A stretch of 48,766 bases of DNA from Bryobacterales bacterium. Its GTDB lineage: Bacteria > Acidobacteriota > Terriglobia > Bryobacterales > Bryobacteraceae. Under the pieces are notes generated by a model that did not search any database, was not told the DNA's origin, and saw nothing but the letters and a program-made list of their open reading frames with translations. This document shows, piece by piece, positions 16,154 to 25,734 of the stretch. Within the stretch, counting starts at the first letter, position 1. Each line of letters opens with the position of its first letter. The position numbers were made by a program, and so were the translations under genes. Location of the stretch: assembly GCA_003164035.1 (NCBI GenBank), contig PLRS01000040.1:641-49406 (forward strand). Reading direction: 5' to 3'.

Positions 16154-17731
16154 ATGTCGCCTACCTGCGTCCGCCAGGCCGAGTTGCCCCACACCACCCG
16201 CCTGTTTTCGGACGTGCTCTACCATCCCGAGCGCACGGTCCCCTATTACAGCCATCCGTTTCGCGATCTGAACGCGTATCGCGCGGCCGCCCGGTCGATC
16301 GATCTCGCGCCGGAGCGGCGCGCCGCGCTGGTCCGGGGCATGGCGCGCTTCAACCCCGGCAGCAAGGCGCTGGACCGGCTGGCCGAAGCCGGTACCGTGG
16401 CCGTGGTCACCGGCCAGCAGGTGGGGCTGTTCGGTGGGCCGGCTTACACCATCTACAAGGCACTGCACGCCGCCCGCCTGGCCCAGTGGCTTACCGAAAA
16501 TGGAATTCCCGCCGTGCCGGTTTTTTGGCTGGCGACCGAGGACCACGATTTCGCCGAGGTGAACCACGCCTGGGTATACGGTGCCGAACATCGCCCGTCG
16601 CGCCTGGAAGTGGCCGCCCAGACGGCCGGCCAACCCGTGGGCGAAGTGGTTTTGAACGCTCCCCCCGTGGACGGGCTGCGCCAGGCTCTGGCGGGCCTGC
16701 CGAACGCCGGGGAAGTGGCCGACCTGGTGGCGGAAGCGTATCGCCCGGGCTGCACCATGGGGCAGGCTTTCAGCCGCCTGCTGGACCGCCTGCTGGCGCG
16801 CTACGATATACCCCACCTGGATCCCATGTCGCCGGAATTTCGCGCCCTGGCCGCTCCCGCCATGCGGAAAGCCGTGGCTGCCGCCAGCGAGCTCACCCAC
16901 GACGTGCTGGAACGCAATCGAGCGCTGGCCCAAGCCGGCTACCACGCCCAGGTGCATGTCGAGCCGCATACCTCGCTTTTCTTCCTGCTGGAGGATGGCA
17001 AACGCTTCACCTTGCGGCGCAATGGCGGCGGCGACTATCGGCTGGGGGCGCGCCGCCTGACCAACGAAGAATTGGCCGCCCACGCCGAATCTCTCTCGCC
17101 CAACGCGCTGCTTCGTCCCGTCATCCAGGATTCCGTGCTGCCCACCGTGGCCTACATCGGTGGACCGGCGGAAATCGCCTACCTGGCGCAATCGGAAGCC
17201 ATCTATCGCGTGGTGCTGGGCCGTATGCCGGTCGTGGTGCCGCGCGCCGGTTTCACCATTCTGGACGCCGCCAGCGAATCGAGCCTGGAGCGCTACAGCC
17301 TCTCCCTCGGTAGTTTTTTCCACGGCGAAGAACGGTTGCGCGAACAGATCGCCGCGCGCCTGTTGCCCGAAAAACTCACTGTCGCTCTCGGCGCCGCCGC
17401 CGAAACCGTGGATGCGGCCGTGGCGCGGCTGCGCACCGACCTGCTGGCTTTCGATCCCACTCTCGCCAAGGCTCTCGATACCAGCAACCGAAAAATCCAC
17501 CACCAGGTGGACAAGATCCGGCGTAAGACGGCGCGCGAAATTCTGCGCCGCGACCTGCAAGCCACCCGCGAGGCGCACTCTCTCTACAATCTCATCTATC
17601 CCGAGCGGCACCTGCAGGAGCGTCTCTACTCCATCCTTCCCTTCCTTGCCGAACACGGTCTTGGCCTGATCGACCGGATCGCATCCAAGATTCCTCTCGA
17701 TTGCCCGGACCATTCCCTGCTGGTGGCCTGA
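16154..17731 (+). CDS. bshC: Bacillithiol biosynthesis cysteine-adding enzyme BshC
   Basis: A 525-aa cytosolic protein of the BshC family, proposed to ligate cysteine to glucosaminyl malate in the last step of bacillithiol synthesis. Recognised by [20 protein letters not shown] near residue 80, [15 protein letters not shown] near 125, and the C-terminal coiled-coil segment rich in Arg and Leu followed by [15 protein letters not shown]. Length is typical (about 530 aa). Start at the ATG at 16154; a TTG at 16145 in frame would add three residues, and no strong Shine-Dalgarno decides between them. Its TGA overlaps the ATG of the next gene (TGATG). bshA and bshB are not in the window. Confidence 0.95.
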   Translation: MSPTCVRQAELPHTTRLFSDVLYHPERTVPYYSHPFRDLNAYRAAARSIDLAPERRAALVRGMARFNPGSKALDRLAEAGTVAVVTGQQVGLFGGPAYTIYKALHAARLAQWLTENGIPAVPVFWLATEDHDFAEVNHAWVYGAEHRPSRLEVAAQTAGQPVGEVVLNAPPVDGLRQALAGLPNAGEVADLVAEAYRPGCTMGQAFSRLLDRLLARYDIPHLDPMSPEFRALAAPAMRKAVAAASELTHDVLERNRALAQAGYHAQVHVEPHTSLFFLLEDGKRFTLRRNGGGDYRLGARRLTNEELAAHAESLSPNALLRPVIQDSVLPTVAYIGGPAEIAYLAQSEAIYRVVLGRMPVVVPRAGFTILDAASESSLERYSLSLGSFFHGEERLREQIAARLLPEKLTVALGAAAETVDAAVARLRTDLLAFDPTLAKALDTSNRKIHHQVDKIRRKTAREILRRDLQATREAHSLYNLIYPERHLQERLYSILPFLAEHGLGLIDRIASKIPLDCPDHSLLVA

Positions 17732-20388
17732 TGCCCAACCACGCGCCCGGGGCCGAACAGGCGCGCATTGAGGAATCGCGCCTGCGGCGGGCTCATTGGA
17801 ACCGCTGGGGCCCCTTCCTGAGCGAACGCGCCTGGGGTACGGTGCGCGAAGACTATAGCTCCGACGGCAACGCCTGGGAATATTTCCCCTTCGAACACGC
17901 CGCCCGCCGCGCCTACCGGTGGAACGAAGACGGACTAGCCGGCATCTCCGACCGTCACCAGCGCATCTGCTTCGCCATCGCTTTGTGGAACGGCCGCGAC
18001 GAAACCCTCAAAGAACGATTGTTCGGCCTCACCGGGGAAGAGGGCAATCACGGCGAGGACGTTAAGGAGTATTACTTCTATCTCGACAATACTCCCACCC
18101 ACTCCTACATGAAGTATCTGTATAAGTACCCGCAGGCGGCCTTCCCCTACCGGCAATTACGCGAAGAGAGCCGGCGCCGCACCCGCAACGACGCTGAATT
18201 TGAACTGGCCGATACCGGAGTATTTGCCCAGAGCCGCTATTTCGACGTGCTGGTGGAATACGCCAAGGCCGCTCCCGAAGATATCCTGATCCGCGTGACG
18301 GCGGCCAATCGCGGGCCGGAGGCGGCCTCGCTCGACCTGCTGCCCACCGTCTGGTTCCGTAATACCTGGAGCTGGGGGTGGCCCCCGGATAGGGCTACGC
18401 TACCCAAGCCTTCGCTTCGCCTTTCGTCGCCCGGCAGCATCGAACTCGACGAGCCCCACTACGGCCGGCGCTGGCTTCACGCCGATGCCTCGCCCGTTTG
18501 GCTGTTCACCGAAAACGAAACCGACAACCTGGCGCTCTGGGGCTCCCCCAATTCCGCGCCTTTCGTCAAGGACGGCATCGCCCGCCGCGTGGTCGAAGGC
18601 GCCGCCGGCGCGGTGAATCCCGCCCCGCGCGGCACCAAGGCCGCCGCCTGGCACCGTCTTTCGCTCGGCCCGGGTGAATCGAAGACCATCGCCTTGCGTT
18701 TCACCGATGCCTCCGCCGCCGAGCCCTTCGGGGCCGATTTCTCCCAGGTCTTCTCCGACCGCACCAGCGAGGCCGATCGGTTCTACGATGCCGTCACTCC
18801 CCAGAACCTCTCCGCCGACGCCCGCTCGGTGATGCGCCAGGCCTTCGCCGGCCTGCTCTGGTCCAAGCAGTATTACCGCTACGTGGTGCGCGATTGGCTG
18901 AACGGCGATCCCGCCTACCCGCCGCCCCCGGCCGAACGCCGCCGCGGCCGCAACCACGAATGGACTCACCTCTACAACAGCGACGTCGTCTCCATGCCGG
19001 ATAAGTGGGAGTATCCGTGGTACGCCGCCTGGGACCTGGCTTTTCACACTCTGCCGCTGGCGCTCATCGATTCGGATTTCGCCAAGGATCAGTTGGTGCT
19101 GATGCTGCGTGAATGGTACATGCATCCCAACGGTCAGTTGCCCGCTTACGAGTGGAATCTCTCCGACGTCAATCCGCCGGTGCATGCCTGGGCCGCCATG
19201 CGCGTCTACAAAATCGAGCGTAAGCGGCGCGGGCGCGGCGATCGCGACTTTCTGAAGCGCATCTTTCACAAGCTCCTGCTCAATTTCAACTGGTGGGTGA
19301 ACCGCAAGGACGCCGAAGGCCGGAGCGTCTTCCAGGGCGGCTTCCTCGGCCTGGACAATATCGGCGTCTTCAATCGCAGCGAGCCGCTCTCTGGCGGCGG
19401 CACCATCGAGCAGGCCGACGCCACCGGCTGGATGGCCATGTACAGTCTCAACCTGATGGCCATCGCCCTGGAGCTGGCGCGCGAAGATTCCTCCTATGAA
19501 GATGTCGCCAGTAAGTTCTGGGAGCACTTTCTCTATATCGCCAGGGCCATGACTCATCTCGGCGACGACGGCGTGAGCCTGTGGGATGAGGAGGACGGTT
19601 TCTTCTACGATTATCTGCGCCTGCCCGACGGCGAGCGCCGGCCGCTGAAAGTGCGGTCCATGGTCGGGTTGATCCCGCTGTTTGCGGTGGAGACCATCGA
19701 GCCGCGCGTGATGGAGCGGCTTTCCGGCTTTGACCGCCGCATGAAATGGTTCATTCGCCATCGCCCGGACCTGACCCACAACGTGGCCTCCATGGCGGTC
19801 CCCGGCAAGGGCGAACGGAAGTTACTGGCTATTGTCAACCCCGATCAATTGCGGCGCATCCTCAGCCGCATGTTGGATGAAAACGAGTTTCTCTCGCCCT
19901 ACGGCATTCGCAGCCTGTCGCGCGCGCACCGCGACCATCCCTATGTCCTGAACGCCGGCGGCAAGGTGCATTCGGTGGATTACGAGCCGGCCGAATCGCG
20001 CTGCGGATTATTCGGCGGTAATTCCAACTGGCGCGGCCCGGTCTGGTTCCCCCTCAATTATCTGATCGTCGAATCGCTGCAGCGTTTCCACCACTACCTG
20101 GGCGACGACTATAAGGTGGAGTGTCCTACCGGCTCGGGCCGCATGGCGACTCTGTGGGAAGTCGCGGCGGAAATATCGCGCCGCCTGTCCCGCATTTTTC
20201 TGCGCGACGAAAACGGGCGCCGCGCCGTCTGCGCCTGCCATGAGATGTTCGAAAACGATCCCTACTGGCGCGACCTGGTCTTGTTTTTCGAGTACTACCA
20301 CGGCGACACGGGAGCCGGCCTGGGCGCCAGCCATCAAACCGGTTGGACCGGCCTGGTGGCGAAACTCCTGCAGCAAAGCGGGGAGTAG
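17731..20388 (+). CDS. GH63-family glucosidase
   Basis: An 885-aa soluble enzyme of glycoside hydrolase family 63 (mannosyl-oligosaccharide-glucosidase-like). It starts at the ATG overlapping the bshC stop; the 10-residue upstream extension is rejected. Visible family segments: an N-terminal [38 protein letters not shown], an (alpha/alpha)6 barrel with [19 protein letters not shown] and [19 protein letters not shown], then [17 protein letters not shown] and [15 protein letters not shown] near the end. There is no signal peptide, so it acts in the cytoplasm. Bacterial members hydrolyse alpha-glucosides such as glucosylglycerate or mannosylglycerate; the substrate here cannot be told. Co-translation with bshC is unusual and gives no obvious pathway link. 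Confidence 0.9.
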   Translation: MPNHAPGAEQARIEESRLRRAHWNRWGPFLSERAWGTVREDYSSDGNAWEYFPFEHAARRAYRWNEDGLAGISDRHQRICFAIALWNGRDETLKERLFGLTGEEGNHGEDVKEYYFYLDNTPTHSYMKYLYKYPQAAFPYRQLREESRRRTRNDAEFELADTGVFAQSRYFDVLVEYAKAAPEDILIRVTAANRGPEAASLDLLPTVWFRNTWSWGWPPDRATLPKPSLRLSSPGSIELDEPHYGRRWLHADASPVWLFTENETDNLALWGSPNSAPFVKDGIARRVVEGAAGAVNPAPRGTKAAAWHRLSLGPGESKTIALRFTDASAAEPFGADFSQVFSDRTSEADRFYDAVTPQNLSADARSVMRQAFAGLLWSKQYYRYVVRDWLNGDPAYPPPPAERRRGRNHEWTHLYNSDVVSMPDKWEYPWYAAWDLAFHTLPLALIDSDFAKDQLVLMLREWYMHPNGQLPAYEWNLSDVNPPVHAWAAMRVYKIERKRRGRGDRDFLKRIFHKLLLNFNWWVNRKDAEGRSVFQGGFLGLDNIGVFNRSEPLSGGGTIEQADATGWMAMYSLNLMAIALELAREDSSYEDVASKFWEHFLYIARAMTHLGDDGVSLWDEEDGFFYDYLRLPDGERRPLKVRSMVGLIPLFAVETIEPRVMERLSGFDRRMKWFIRHRPDLTHNVASMAVPGKGERKLLAIVNPDQLRRILSRMLDENEFLSPYGIRSLSRAHRDHPYVLNAGGKVHSVDYEPAESRCGLFGGNSNWRGPVWFPLNYLIVESLQRFHHYLGDDYKVECPTGSGRMATLWEVAAEISRRLSRIFLRDENGRRAVCACHEMFENDPYWRDLVLFFEYYHGDTGAGLGASHQTGWTGLVAKLLQQSGE

Positions 20389-20428
20389 CGGCGCCTGGTA
20401 GCGCCGACGATCTCGTCGCCGGTTTTTT
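20389..20428 (+). terminator. Terminator of the dxr-rseP-bshC-GH63 unit
   Basis: Two adjacent perfect hairpins, CGGCGC-6nt-GCGCCG (20389-20406) and CGACGA-TC-TCGTCG (20405-20418), are followed by CCGG and a run of six T at 20423-20428. This fits a Rho-independent terminator directly after the GH63 stop codon. Confidence 0.6.
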
Positions 20429-20469
20429 CCAACATTACCAATCTGGGGGACTAACCTGGTTGCAAAACC

Positions 20470-20733
20470 CTATTGTACCCGCGGCCGGTTCTGCTCGTTC
20501 AGCACCAGGCCGTCGAAGATCGCCAGCACCTGCTTCCGGTAGGCATAGATGCGCTGCAGACTGGTTCTAAAACTAGCTTCAAAGTCCCTGGCTTTCAACC
20601 ACTTATCGATCGTCGCGCGAGGTACGTCGATATCCTGGCGCAAGTCCTCCACGTCGTGGCCGCGCAGAAATAGCCCGTAGAAAAAGGCCGCCTCGCGCTG
20701 CGGGGCCAGGGGATCGAACTCGTCCTTCGCCAT
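20470..20733 (-). CDS. Small HTH-like hypothetical protein
   Basis: An 87-aa protein (start MAKDEFDPLAPQREAAFF; a second ATG immediately upstream is equally possible). I do not recognise a named family. The central part, DVEDLRQDIDVPRATIDKWL, has the spacing of a helix-turn-helix, with a long basic/aromatic helix before it and FRTSLQRIYAYRKQVLAIFD after it. It could be a small DNA-binding regulator. No clear Shine-Dalgarno is seen. It stands alone on the minus strand after the GH63 terminator. Codon use matches its neighbours and the frame is intact, so I take it as real. Confidence 0.6.
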   Translation of the reverse strand: MAKDEFDPLAPQREAAFFYGLFLRGHDVEDLRQDIDVPRATIDKWLKARDFEASFRTSLQRIYAYRKQVLAIFDGLVLNEQNRPRVQ

Positions 20734-21085
20734 CATAAAACGGGCACTAGCGAAAATGACAGTATACCGATGCCCTGCCACTGTCGGCAAGTCCGCTTTG
20801 GATTTCGGCGCACTGGCGCGAGCTCTCGCCGACAGCCCGCCGCCCCCGCTTGGGTGCAGGCGGCCACAAAGTTTGTTGCTGGTTGCGCATTGCTGCGGGG
20901 AAAGTTTGATGCGGTTGCGGCCGGTTGTCGCCACACGCGGTGAGTGGCTCCGCTACGGTCGCCGGAAGTAGGGGCGCCGGGTATCTCGCCATTCGCCCGC
21001 CGGCGTTCTCCGACACGCTGGCACACGTCCTGGCCGCTGAGGCGCGCCCTCGCATTCGTTGCAAACCCTTACGTGGAAACCAAAT
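20734..21085. other. Non-coding gap
   Basis: 352 bp between two minus-strand genes. Several short open frames exist on both strands but none has a plausible start or protein composition. No repeat family member is seen here. Confidence 0.5.
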
Positions 21086-21541
21086 CTACCCTCCGGCTGC
21101 CCGTGCGGCGGCGCCTCCGCGGGTCTTGAACTGATACCGGTCGATGCGCACAGCCGCGCGGTGCCGCTCCGACCGAACCACGCGCCCCACCGCCACGAAC
21201 TTCAGCGCGCAAGTGCCATCCAGCATGGCTGGCCAGTCGACCGAAAGCTCCACGACGTGTCCGATCGGAAGCTGCTCCTCGGTAGTGAACAGAATGCCGC
21301 GACTGCCAATATTGAGTGTCTTGCCGGCGCCGGTTACGGGCTTGCTTCGCGAGTGAAGCATTTTGTACTTCACTTCCTCACGTAGAGGAAACCGGCTATT
21401 GCCCCGCCGTTCCTCCGTTCCCCCGAAATCCGCAAGCGGCTGTTGATCTGATGTCTGTTTGCCTTGAAGGTCCATAAGCCGTCTATCTATGTTGCCCGAG
21501 TACGCTGCGAGATACAATAGGCTGAAAGCTCTAGGGTGCAT
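21086..21541 (-). CDS. PilZ domain protein
   Basis: Up to 151 aa from the ATG at 21541, or 129 aa from the ATG at 21475; neither has a good Shine-Dalgarno. The PilZ domain fills the C-terminal 105 residues: the Arg-rich switch RRGNSRFPLREEV, then NIGSRGILF (the D/N-x-S-x-x-G motif) and a beta-barrel with LPIGHVVELSVDWP and VAVGRVVRSERHRAAVRI. PilZ domains of this layout bind cyclic di-GMP and act as simple receptors or modulate a partner. There is no other domain and no membrane segment. It is divergent from larB and shares a 226-bp upstream region with it. The partner and pathway are not visible. Confidence 0.85.
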   Translation of the reverse strand: MHPRAFSLLYLAAYSGNIDRRLMDLQGKQTSDQQPLADFGGTEERRGNSRFPLREEVKYKMLHSRSKPVTGAGKTLNIGSRGILFTTEEQLPIGHVVELSVDWPAMLDGTCALKFVAVGRVVRSERHRAAVRIDRYQFKTRGGAAARAAGG

Positions 21542-21767
21542 TAAGGGGCCGCTGGTACTATTGGTCAGATACTTCCTCCCTTAAGTTCCCTATCTCAGGC
21601 CGCGGCTTCGGGCTCCAGGCGCTTCGCCGGCTTGGGCGATGTGCTGATTTCTGCGCGAAAAAGCTCCCCGAGGACCTTCCCTCCGCGTCCATCGGCGGCT
21701 ATGCTCCTTCCCGGCCTTTCGGAAAGCACGTTCCCGGACCGGTCAAGCTCTCTGTTATGCTGACCAC

Positions 21768-22514
21768 ATGGATCAGGAACAACTTCGAACCCTGCTGGAA
21801 GAGGTGCGGGACCGCTCGGTCGATATCGATGCCGCCCTCACCCGCCTCCGCCATCTTCCGTTCGAAGACCTGGGATTCGCCAAGGTCGATCATCACCGCC
21901 TGCTGCGCCATGGCATGCCGGAAGTCATCTTCGCCCAAGGCAAGACCCCGGAACAGGTTGCCGCCATCGCCCGTGCCTTGCTCGATCACGCCCCCAACGT
22001 GCTGATTACGCGCGCCAGCGCAGCCTGTGCGCAATTGGTTCAGGAGAAAGTGCCGGGAGGCGAGTTCTTCCCCCTTTCCGGCGCCATCCGCTTCTGGCGC
22101 GATCGTACCCTGTCCGGCAAAGGCACCATCGCCGTAGTCTGCGCCGGGACCAGCGATATGCCGGTCGCCGAAGAAGCCCAGATCACCGCCGAGGCAATGG
22201 GAAATGCCGTGGATACGATTCACGATATCGGCGTGGCCGGCATCCACCGCCTGATGTACAATCGCGAACGCCTGGTGGCCGCGCGCGTCATCGTCGTCTG
22301 CGCCGGCATGGAGGGCGCTCTGCCAAGCGCCATCGGCGGTTTGGTTTCCTGTCCCGTCATCGCCGTTCCCACCAGCGTAGGCTATGGCGCCAGCTTTCAC
22401 GGACTGGCCGCCCTGCTGGGCATGCTCAATAGCTGCGCCAGCAACGTAACAGTAGTAAATATCGATAACGGTTTCGGTGCCGGCTACGTAGCCAGTCTAA
22501 TCAACCGGATGTAG
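21768..22514 (+). CDS. larB: Nickel pincer cofactor biosynthesis protein LarB
   Basis: A 248-aa protein of the LarB family, which carboxylates and hydrolyses nicotinic acid adenine dinucleotide in making the nickel-pincer nucleotide cofactor of lactate racemase. The N-terminal third is variable. The C-terminal domain is PurE-like, with [15 protein letters not shown], the GVAGIHRL segment and [18 protein letters not shown] followed by [13 protein letters not shown]. Older annotation calls these phosphoribosylaminoimidazole carboxylase-related; the ordering of these motifs favours LarB. larA, larC and larE are not adjacent, so the gene is an orphan within this window. A short hairpin follows the stop codon. 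Confidence 0.93.
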   Translation: MDQEQLRTLLEEVRDRSVDIDAALTRLRHLPFEDLGFAKVDHHRLLRHGMPEVIFAQGKTPEQVAAIARALLDHAPNVLITRASAACAQLVQEKVPGGEFFPLSGAIRFWRDRTLSGKGTIAVVCAGTSDMPVAEEAQITAEAMGNAVDTIHDIGVAGIHRLMYNRERLVAARVIVVCAGMEGALPSAIGGLVSCPVIAVPTSVGYGASFHGLAALLGMLNSCASNVTVVNIDNGFGAGYVASLINRM

Positions 22515-22515
22515 A

Positions 22516-22531
22516 CGGTTTGGGAAAACCG
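22516..22531 (+). terminator. Short hairpin after larB
   Basis: CGGTTT-GGGA-AAACCG forms a perfect 6-bp stem two bases after the stop codon, in the gap between convergent larB and mazF. It lacks a long T run, so termination is only possible. Confidence 0.35.
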
Positions 22532-22554
22532 ATTGACTCTACGCCCAGCAGCCG

Positions 22555-22917
22555 TTAGCACCCCATCGCGATGCCGACTTTCCCGGCGAGCTCGCAAATC
22601 CGCTTGTCGCTGAGCTGGCGTAGGCGCCCGCTCGCTTCCGTCAGGCTCCGCTTGCGAACTACGGTGATGTCTTCGGCACGCGCCGCGGAGTCCGCCTGAA
22701 GTCCTGTTTCGCCGGCTGGTAGGAAGACGTGCGTCGGCGATTCTCTGTGCACGCTCGTGGTGAGAGGTACAACCAGAACCGTATCGGCGCGCTCGTGGCG
22801 ATTTCGCGCGTCTAGAGAGACGATGACGACTGGCCGCCTTCCCTTTTCCGGAGGATCGGCAGGGAGTTGGACAAACCATATCTCCCCACGAAGAGGGCTC
22901 CTCGGCGCCGGTGGCAC
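22555..22917 (-). CDS. MazF/PemK-type endoribonuclease toxin
   Basis: A 120-aa protein with a GTG start directly after the antitoxin stop codon. Family marks: RGEIWFVQLPADPPEKGRRP (the conserved beta1 and P-x-K-x-R-P loop), VVIVSLDARN, and the strand VVPLTTSVHRESPTHVFL. MazF toxins cut mRNA at short motifs and are held inactive by the upstream-encoded antitoxin. Length is normal (about 110-120 aa) and no frame break is seen, so it is probably active. It forms a two-gene minus-strand unit with the preceding small protein. The GTG start together with zero spacing would favour antitoxin excess. Confidence 0.88.
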   Translation of the reverse strand: MPPAPRSPLRGEIWFVQLPADPPEKGRRPVVIVSLDARNRHERADTVLVVPLTTSVHRESPTHVFLPAGETGLQADSAARAEDITVVRKRSLTEASGRLRQLSDKRICELAGKVGIAMGC

Positions 22918-23202
22918 TCAGGCGCGCTCCGTATTCGAGAACTCCCCTAGAGCGAACTCAGCCCACTGCCCCCGTTCGGTCAATTCATCGTCCGACAGCG
23001 AACTATAGTAATCCGAAACTGCGCGCCCGATGGAAAGACGTTCCTGCTCATGCTGCGCGGCTTGCAGAATCTCTTCCAGAACGGAGGAAACCGATGCCGC
23101 CCGGCGCTGCGCTTTTGTCGTCTCGAGAAACTCGACAGAGCGAAGGGAAAGCGTATAGCTCTTCCTGGCCTTGCGATCGGACTTACTGGATGGCCGGCTC
23201 AT
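22918..23202 (-). CDS. Ribbon-helix-helix-like antitoxin paired with MazF
   Basis: A 94-aa protein starting at the ATG at 23202 (MSRPSSKSDRKARKSYTLSL), behind a TAGGA Shine-Dalgarno; an ATG at 23217 is less well placed. Residues 14-45 (KSYTLSLRSVEFLETTK) fit a short beta strand followed by helices, as in ribbon-helix-helix antitoxins. The acidic, helical C-terminus (SDDELTERGQWAEFALGEF) would wrap the toxin. It abuts the MazF start codon with no gap. The antitoxin call rests mainly on position and fold pattern. Such antitoxins usually repress their own promoter, which would lie at 23203-23288. Confidence 0.78.
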   Translation of the reverse strand: MSRPSSKSDRKARKSYTLSLRSVEFLETTKAQRRAASVSSVLEEILQAAQHEQERLSIGRAVSDYYSSLSDDELTERGQWAEFALGEFSNTERA

Positions 23203-23288
23203 AGTCCTACCAATCATCCTACCGCTCGGCGCCAGGGCTGTTCAAGAGCTGCCGGACCGGCTAATTAGTGTATCGGGGACATCCAGCA

Positions 23289-25100
23289 TTACTTCTCGGT
23301 CTTCTTTGCGTTCTTCCGGGTGTCCTTCTTAACCTGGGTCCTCTGATCGGCGTTGGCCGGGTGCTCGGTGTTCGGCGTGTTGCCGGCCGCCGCGGCGGGA
23401 TGCGCCGGTTCATGCTCCGCCGGCCGATTTACCTCGCCTCCGGTATTGGCCGGGTGCTCGGCTGTCGGCGGATTCGAGTAGCTCGGCCGCGTGCTGGCCG
23501 GCCGGTCGTTGTTCATCGGCCGATTGGGATTCATGGCTGGCCGGCCCGAGACGGCGGGAGCACCGGCGGGACGGCTCAAGTGGCCGCCCGCATCCACGGT
23601 TCGCACCATCGGACGCGCCGCCGGCGCCGAGGCCCGCAGGGCGTTGACCCGGGCCGCATCCAGCGGCCGCCCCGGATTGGCGCGCAGTTCCTGTTCCCGA
23701 GCCGCAAACGAAACCGGCGGCGGGGGTGGAACCGTCTTCGCCACGATCGCCCTGTCCGCGAATCGCGCCGGCGGCACACGCACGTTCGCTCCCACCGCCA
23801 CTCCCAGGCTGACCCGCGTGGGCGCGATCGGCGGCGCCGCCCCGATCACCCGCGCATTCACGATTTGCTCCCGCGGCACCACCACCACGGCCGCCCCTAT
23901 CGGACGCGCCCCCACGAATGCCTCGTGCGGCACTACCACCACCGCCCCCGGCACGCCCTGGTTTATGTACCGCACATTCCCGACGGCAACGCTATTGATC
24001 ACCGTCACATTGCTGACGTGCACGATATTGATGCTGGTCACGTAAGCCGGGCTCACAGCGTAAGCCGGCCGGTACACTTCGCCCGGCCCCAGCGGGAACC
24101 ACGCAGCCATGCCCACTCCGCCTACGCCCACGCCCACCGCGAATCCCGGCCCACCCACAAATGCCACCAGCGCCGGCGCATATACCGGCCGCGCGCCCAC
24201 CACCAGCCGCCCCGGCACCCACACCCAGGCTCCCATCGCGTTCGCGAACGCCCACCGTCCGTAGTGGAAGGGAGCGAACCCCCACGGCGCGTCGTCCACC
24301 CAGGTCCAACCCCAAGGTTCCACCCACGCCCAATGGCCGAACTTGTAGGGCGCCCAACCCGGCGGAACCGAGGTCGGCATCCACACATAACCGTACGGCG
24401 GAACGTTGCGCCAAACGCCGTACTGGTCCAGGTCTTCGTAGCCGATCGTCTCCCGCGGCACGTAGCGGGCCGATACCGTCGATTGCTCGGTCCGGTCGCG
24501 GTCGATGCACCATTGGTCGAACTGGTCCGGCGGCGGCGCCTGCCCCATCTGGTTGGCCATCTGGTCGGTTCCGGTGATGGTGGCGCTCTCGGCGGGGCTG
24601 ATCGAAAACGCCTGCCCGCCTCCGGTCACTTCCGCCTGGCCCGTGCGTACCGTGGCCACGGTGACCGTATTGTCGCCGTCCACGTTGATCCTGTAATCGC
24701 CTGGCCGCAGCAGCGCAATCGCCACGTTGGGCGTGTCCACTTCGTAGGTTTCCTGATCGCCGATAAAGCGCACATGTACGTCGATGGCGCCCTGGGTCAC
24801 GCTCAACTGCGCCACCCGGTCGTCCAGGTTCAACACGGACAGGGCCGTGGCCGCATTCATGCGAATGGCGGTCGAGCCGATGTGCAACTCGGCGTAGGCG
24901 CCGTCGTCGGCCCAAAGATGGTCGCCCGTGGTGAGCGGGTAGTTGAGGGTAGCCGCGCCCCAGTCCTCCACGCTGCCCGGCCGGAAGGAAACCGGTCCAT
25001 TGATCAGGTTCAGCCGCGCCACGCGCGACGGCGGGTCGGCATCCTGGGCCATGGCGCAGCCTGCCGCCACCAGCACAAATCCGTACAAGAACTTACGCAT
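23289..25100 (-). CDS. Secreted FecR/DUF6600 domain protein
   Basis: A 603-aa exported protein, starting at the ATG at 25100 with a GGAG Shine-Dalgarno; the frame runs 9 codons further upstream. The signal peptide is MRKFLYGFVLVAAGCAMAQ; the Cys near residue 15 may hint at a lipoprotein but the context is not a clear lipobox. Residues 25-160 form a FecR-like beta domain (VARLNLINGPVSF, LTTGDHLWADDGAYAEL). The middle is the Trp/Gly/Pro-rich DUF6600 region (GHWAWVEPWGWTWVDDAPWG and the repeat of similar motifs). The last 200 residues are Pro/Ala/Arg-rich and low-complexity, ending in a Lys-rich tail. Function unknown; such proteins are common in Acidobacteria and Bacteroidetes and probably sit in the periplasm or envelope. 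A 694-aa open frame on the opposite strand is an artefact of codon bias. Confidence 0.88.
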   Translation of the reverse strand: MRKFLYGFVLVAAGCAMAQDADPPSRVARLNLINGPVSFRPGSVEDWGAATLNYPLTTGDHLWADDGAYAELHIGSTAIRMNAATALSVLNLDDRVAQLSVTQGAIDVHVRFIGDQETYEVDTPNVAIALLRPGDYRINVDGDNTVTVATVRTGQAEVTGGGQAFSISPAESATITGTDQMANQMGQAPPPDQFDQWCIDRDRTEQSTVSARYVPRETIGYEDLDQYGVWRNVPPYGYVWMPTSVPPGWAPYKFGHWAWVEPWGWTWVDDAPWGFAPFHYGRWAFANAMGAWVWVPGRLVVGARPVYAPALVAFVGGPGFAVGVGVGGVGMAAWFPLGPGEVYRPAYAVSPAYVTSINIVHVSNVTVINSVAVGNVRYINQGVPGAVVVVPHEAFVGARPIGAAVVVVPREQIVNARVIGAAPPIAPTRVSLGVAVGANVRVPPARFADRAIVAKTVPPPPPVSFAAREQELRANPGRPLDAARVNALRASAPAARPMVRTVDAGGHLSRPAGAPAVSGRPAMNPNRPMNNDRPASTRPSYSNPPTAEHPANTGGEVNRPAEHEPAHPAAAAGNTPNTEHPANADQRTQVKKDTRKNAKKTEK

Positions 25101-25411
25101 GTGATCCACTCTCCTCACAACTACCACGCCGCCACTGGCGATTCCATTGCCTGGATATTAAAATCTCCCAAGAATTGCCGCCCCGGTCAACATCGGCCCG
25201 GCGCCCGCCTGGTTCCAGTGACGAAAGCCGCGCCCGCCGGGTTGCGTCACCGGTTTTTCCGCCGCTTTCCCCGCGTGCTACAATCGGGGAACCAGTCTTC
25301 CCCCTGGGGCCGGCCCGCGGCCCGGTCGCTTAGAGCCAGGCACGGTTGCTGAACCGGGGACTAACGAGGACCGGGAACGAATTTGGCACGCCTTCGGTGC
25401 CAGTTGCGCGC
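25101..25411. other. Intergenic region upstream of tRNA-Val
   Basis: 311 bp without a gene. It should hold the DUF6600 promoter (leftward) and the tRNA promoter (rightward). A hairpin GGCAC-GCCTTCG-GTGCC lies about 20-25 bp before the tRNA. TGCTACAAT at 25276-25284 is an extended -10. Confidence 0.5.
25276..25284 (+). promoter_or_regulatory. Possible extended -10 for tRNA-Val
   Basis: TG-C-TACAAT fits an extended -10 element; no good -35 is present. It lies about 120 bp before the mature tRNA, so a long 5' precursor would be needed. Confidence 0.35.
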
Positions 25412-25488
25412 GCGCCTGTAGCTCAGTTGGTTAGAGCGCCTGCTTGACACGCAGGAGGTCAGAGATTCGAGTTCTCTCAGGCGCACCA
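25412..25488 (+). tRNA. tRNA-Val (anticodon GAC), CCA encoded
   Basis: A 77-nt cloverleaf including an encoded CCA end. Acceptor stem GCGCCTG pairs with CAGGCGC (7 bp). The D arm reads GCTCAGTTGGTTAGAGC. The anticodon stem is CCTGC/GCAGG with loop TTGACAC, giving anticodon GAC at 25446-25448. The T arm is AGAGA-TTCGAGT-TCTCT. The discriminator base is A, as expected for valine. All stems are perfect. Confidence 0.97.
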
Positions 25489-25734
25489 TACAAAACAAAG
25501 TGCTTAGCTCGATAGTCCGATAAAGGAAGGACTCCCTCCGCGTCAACCCCCGTCCGATTCCCCCGGAGGCTCGGTCAACCGGTACCCTCTTCACCTTCCA
25601 GCCGACGGCCGTGTGTGGTCTGCCGTTCACCCGCATGATCGCCCAAACCGAGTTTTCCCGCCCCTACTTATTAGGAGGGGGGCTCAGGCGGCCAAGAAAC
25701 GCCCGAAGCCGCTTCCCATAGAGGGGATTCGCTC

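Noticed and set aside
16136-17713. A 525-aa minus-strand open frame over bshC
   Set aside because: Antisense shadow of bshC with Gly/His/Arg-rich composition and no start signal.
23268-25352. A 694-aa open frame on the plus strand opposite the DUF6600 gene
   Set aside because: It is rich in Arg/His/Pro with no domain or signal peptide; the minus strand encodes a clear exported protein with a Shine-Dalgarno. High GC codon bias keeps the antisense frame open.
25412-25488. tRNA-Val as an integration site for a mobile island
   Set aside because: No integrase and no second copy of the tRNA 3' end was seen within the window.
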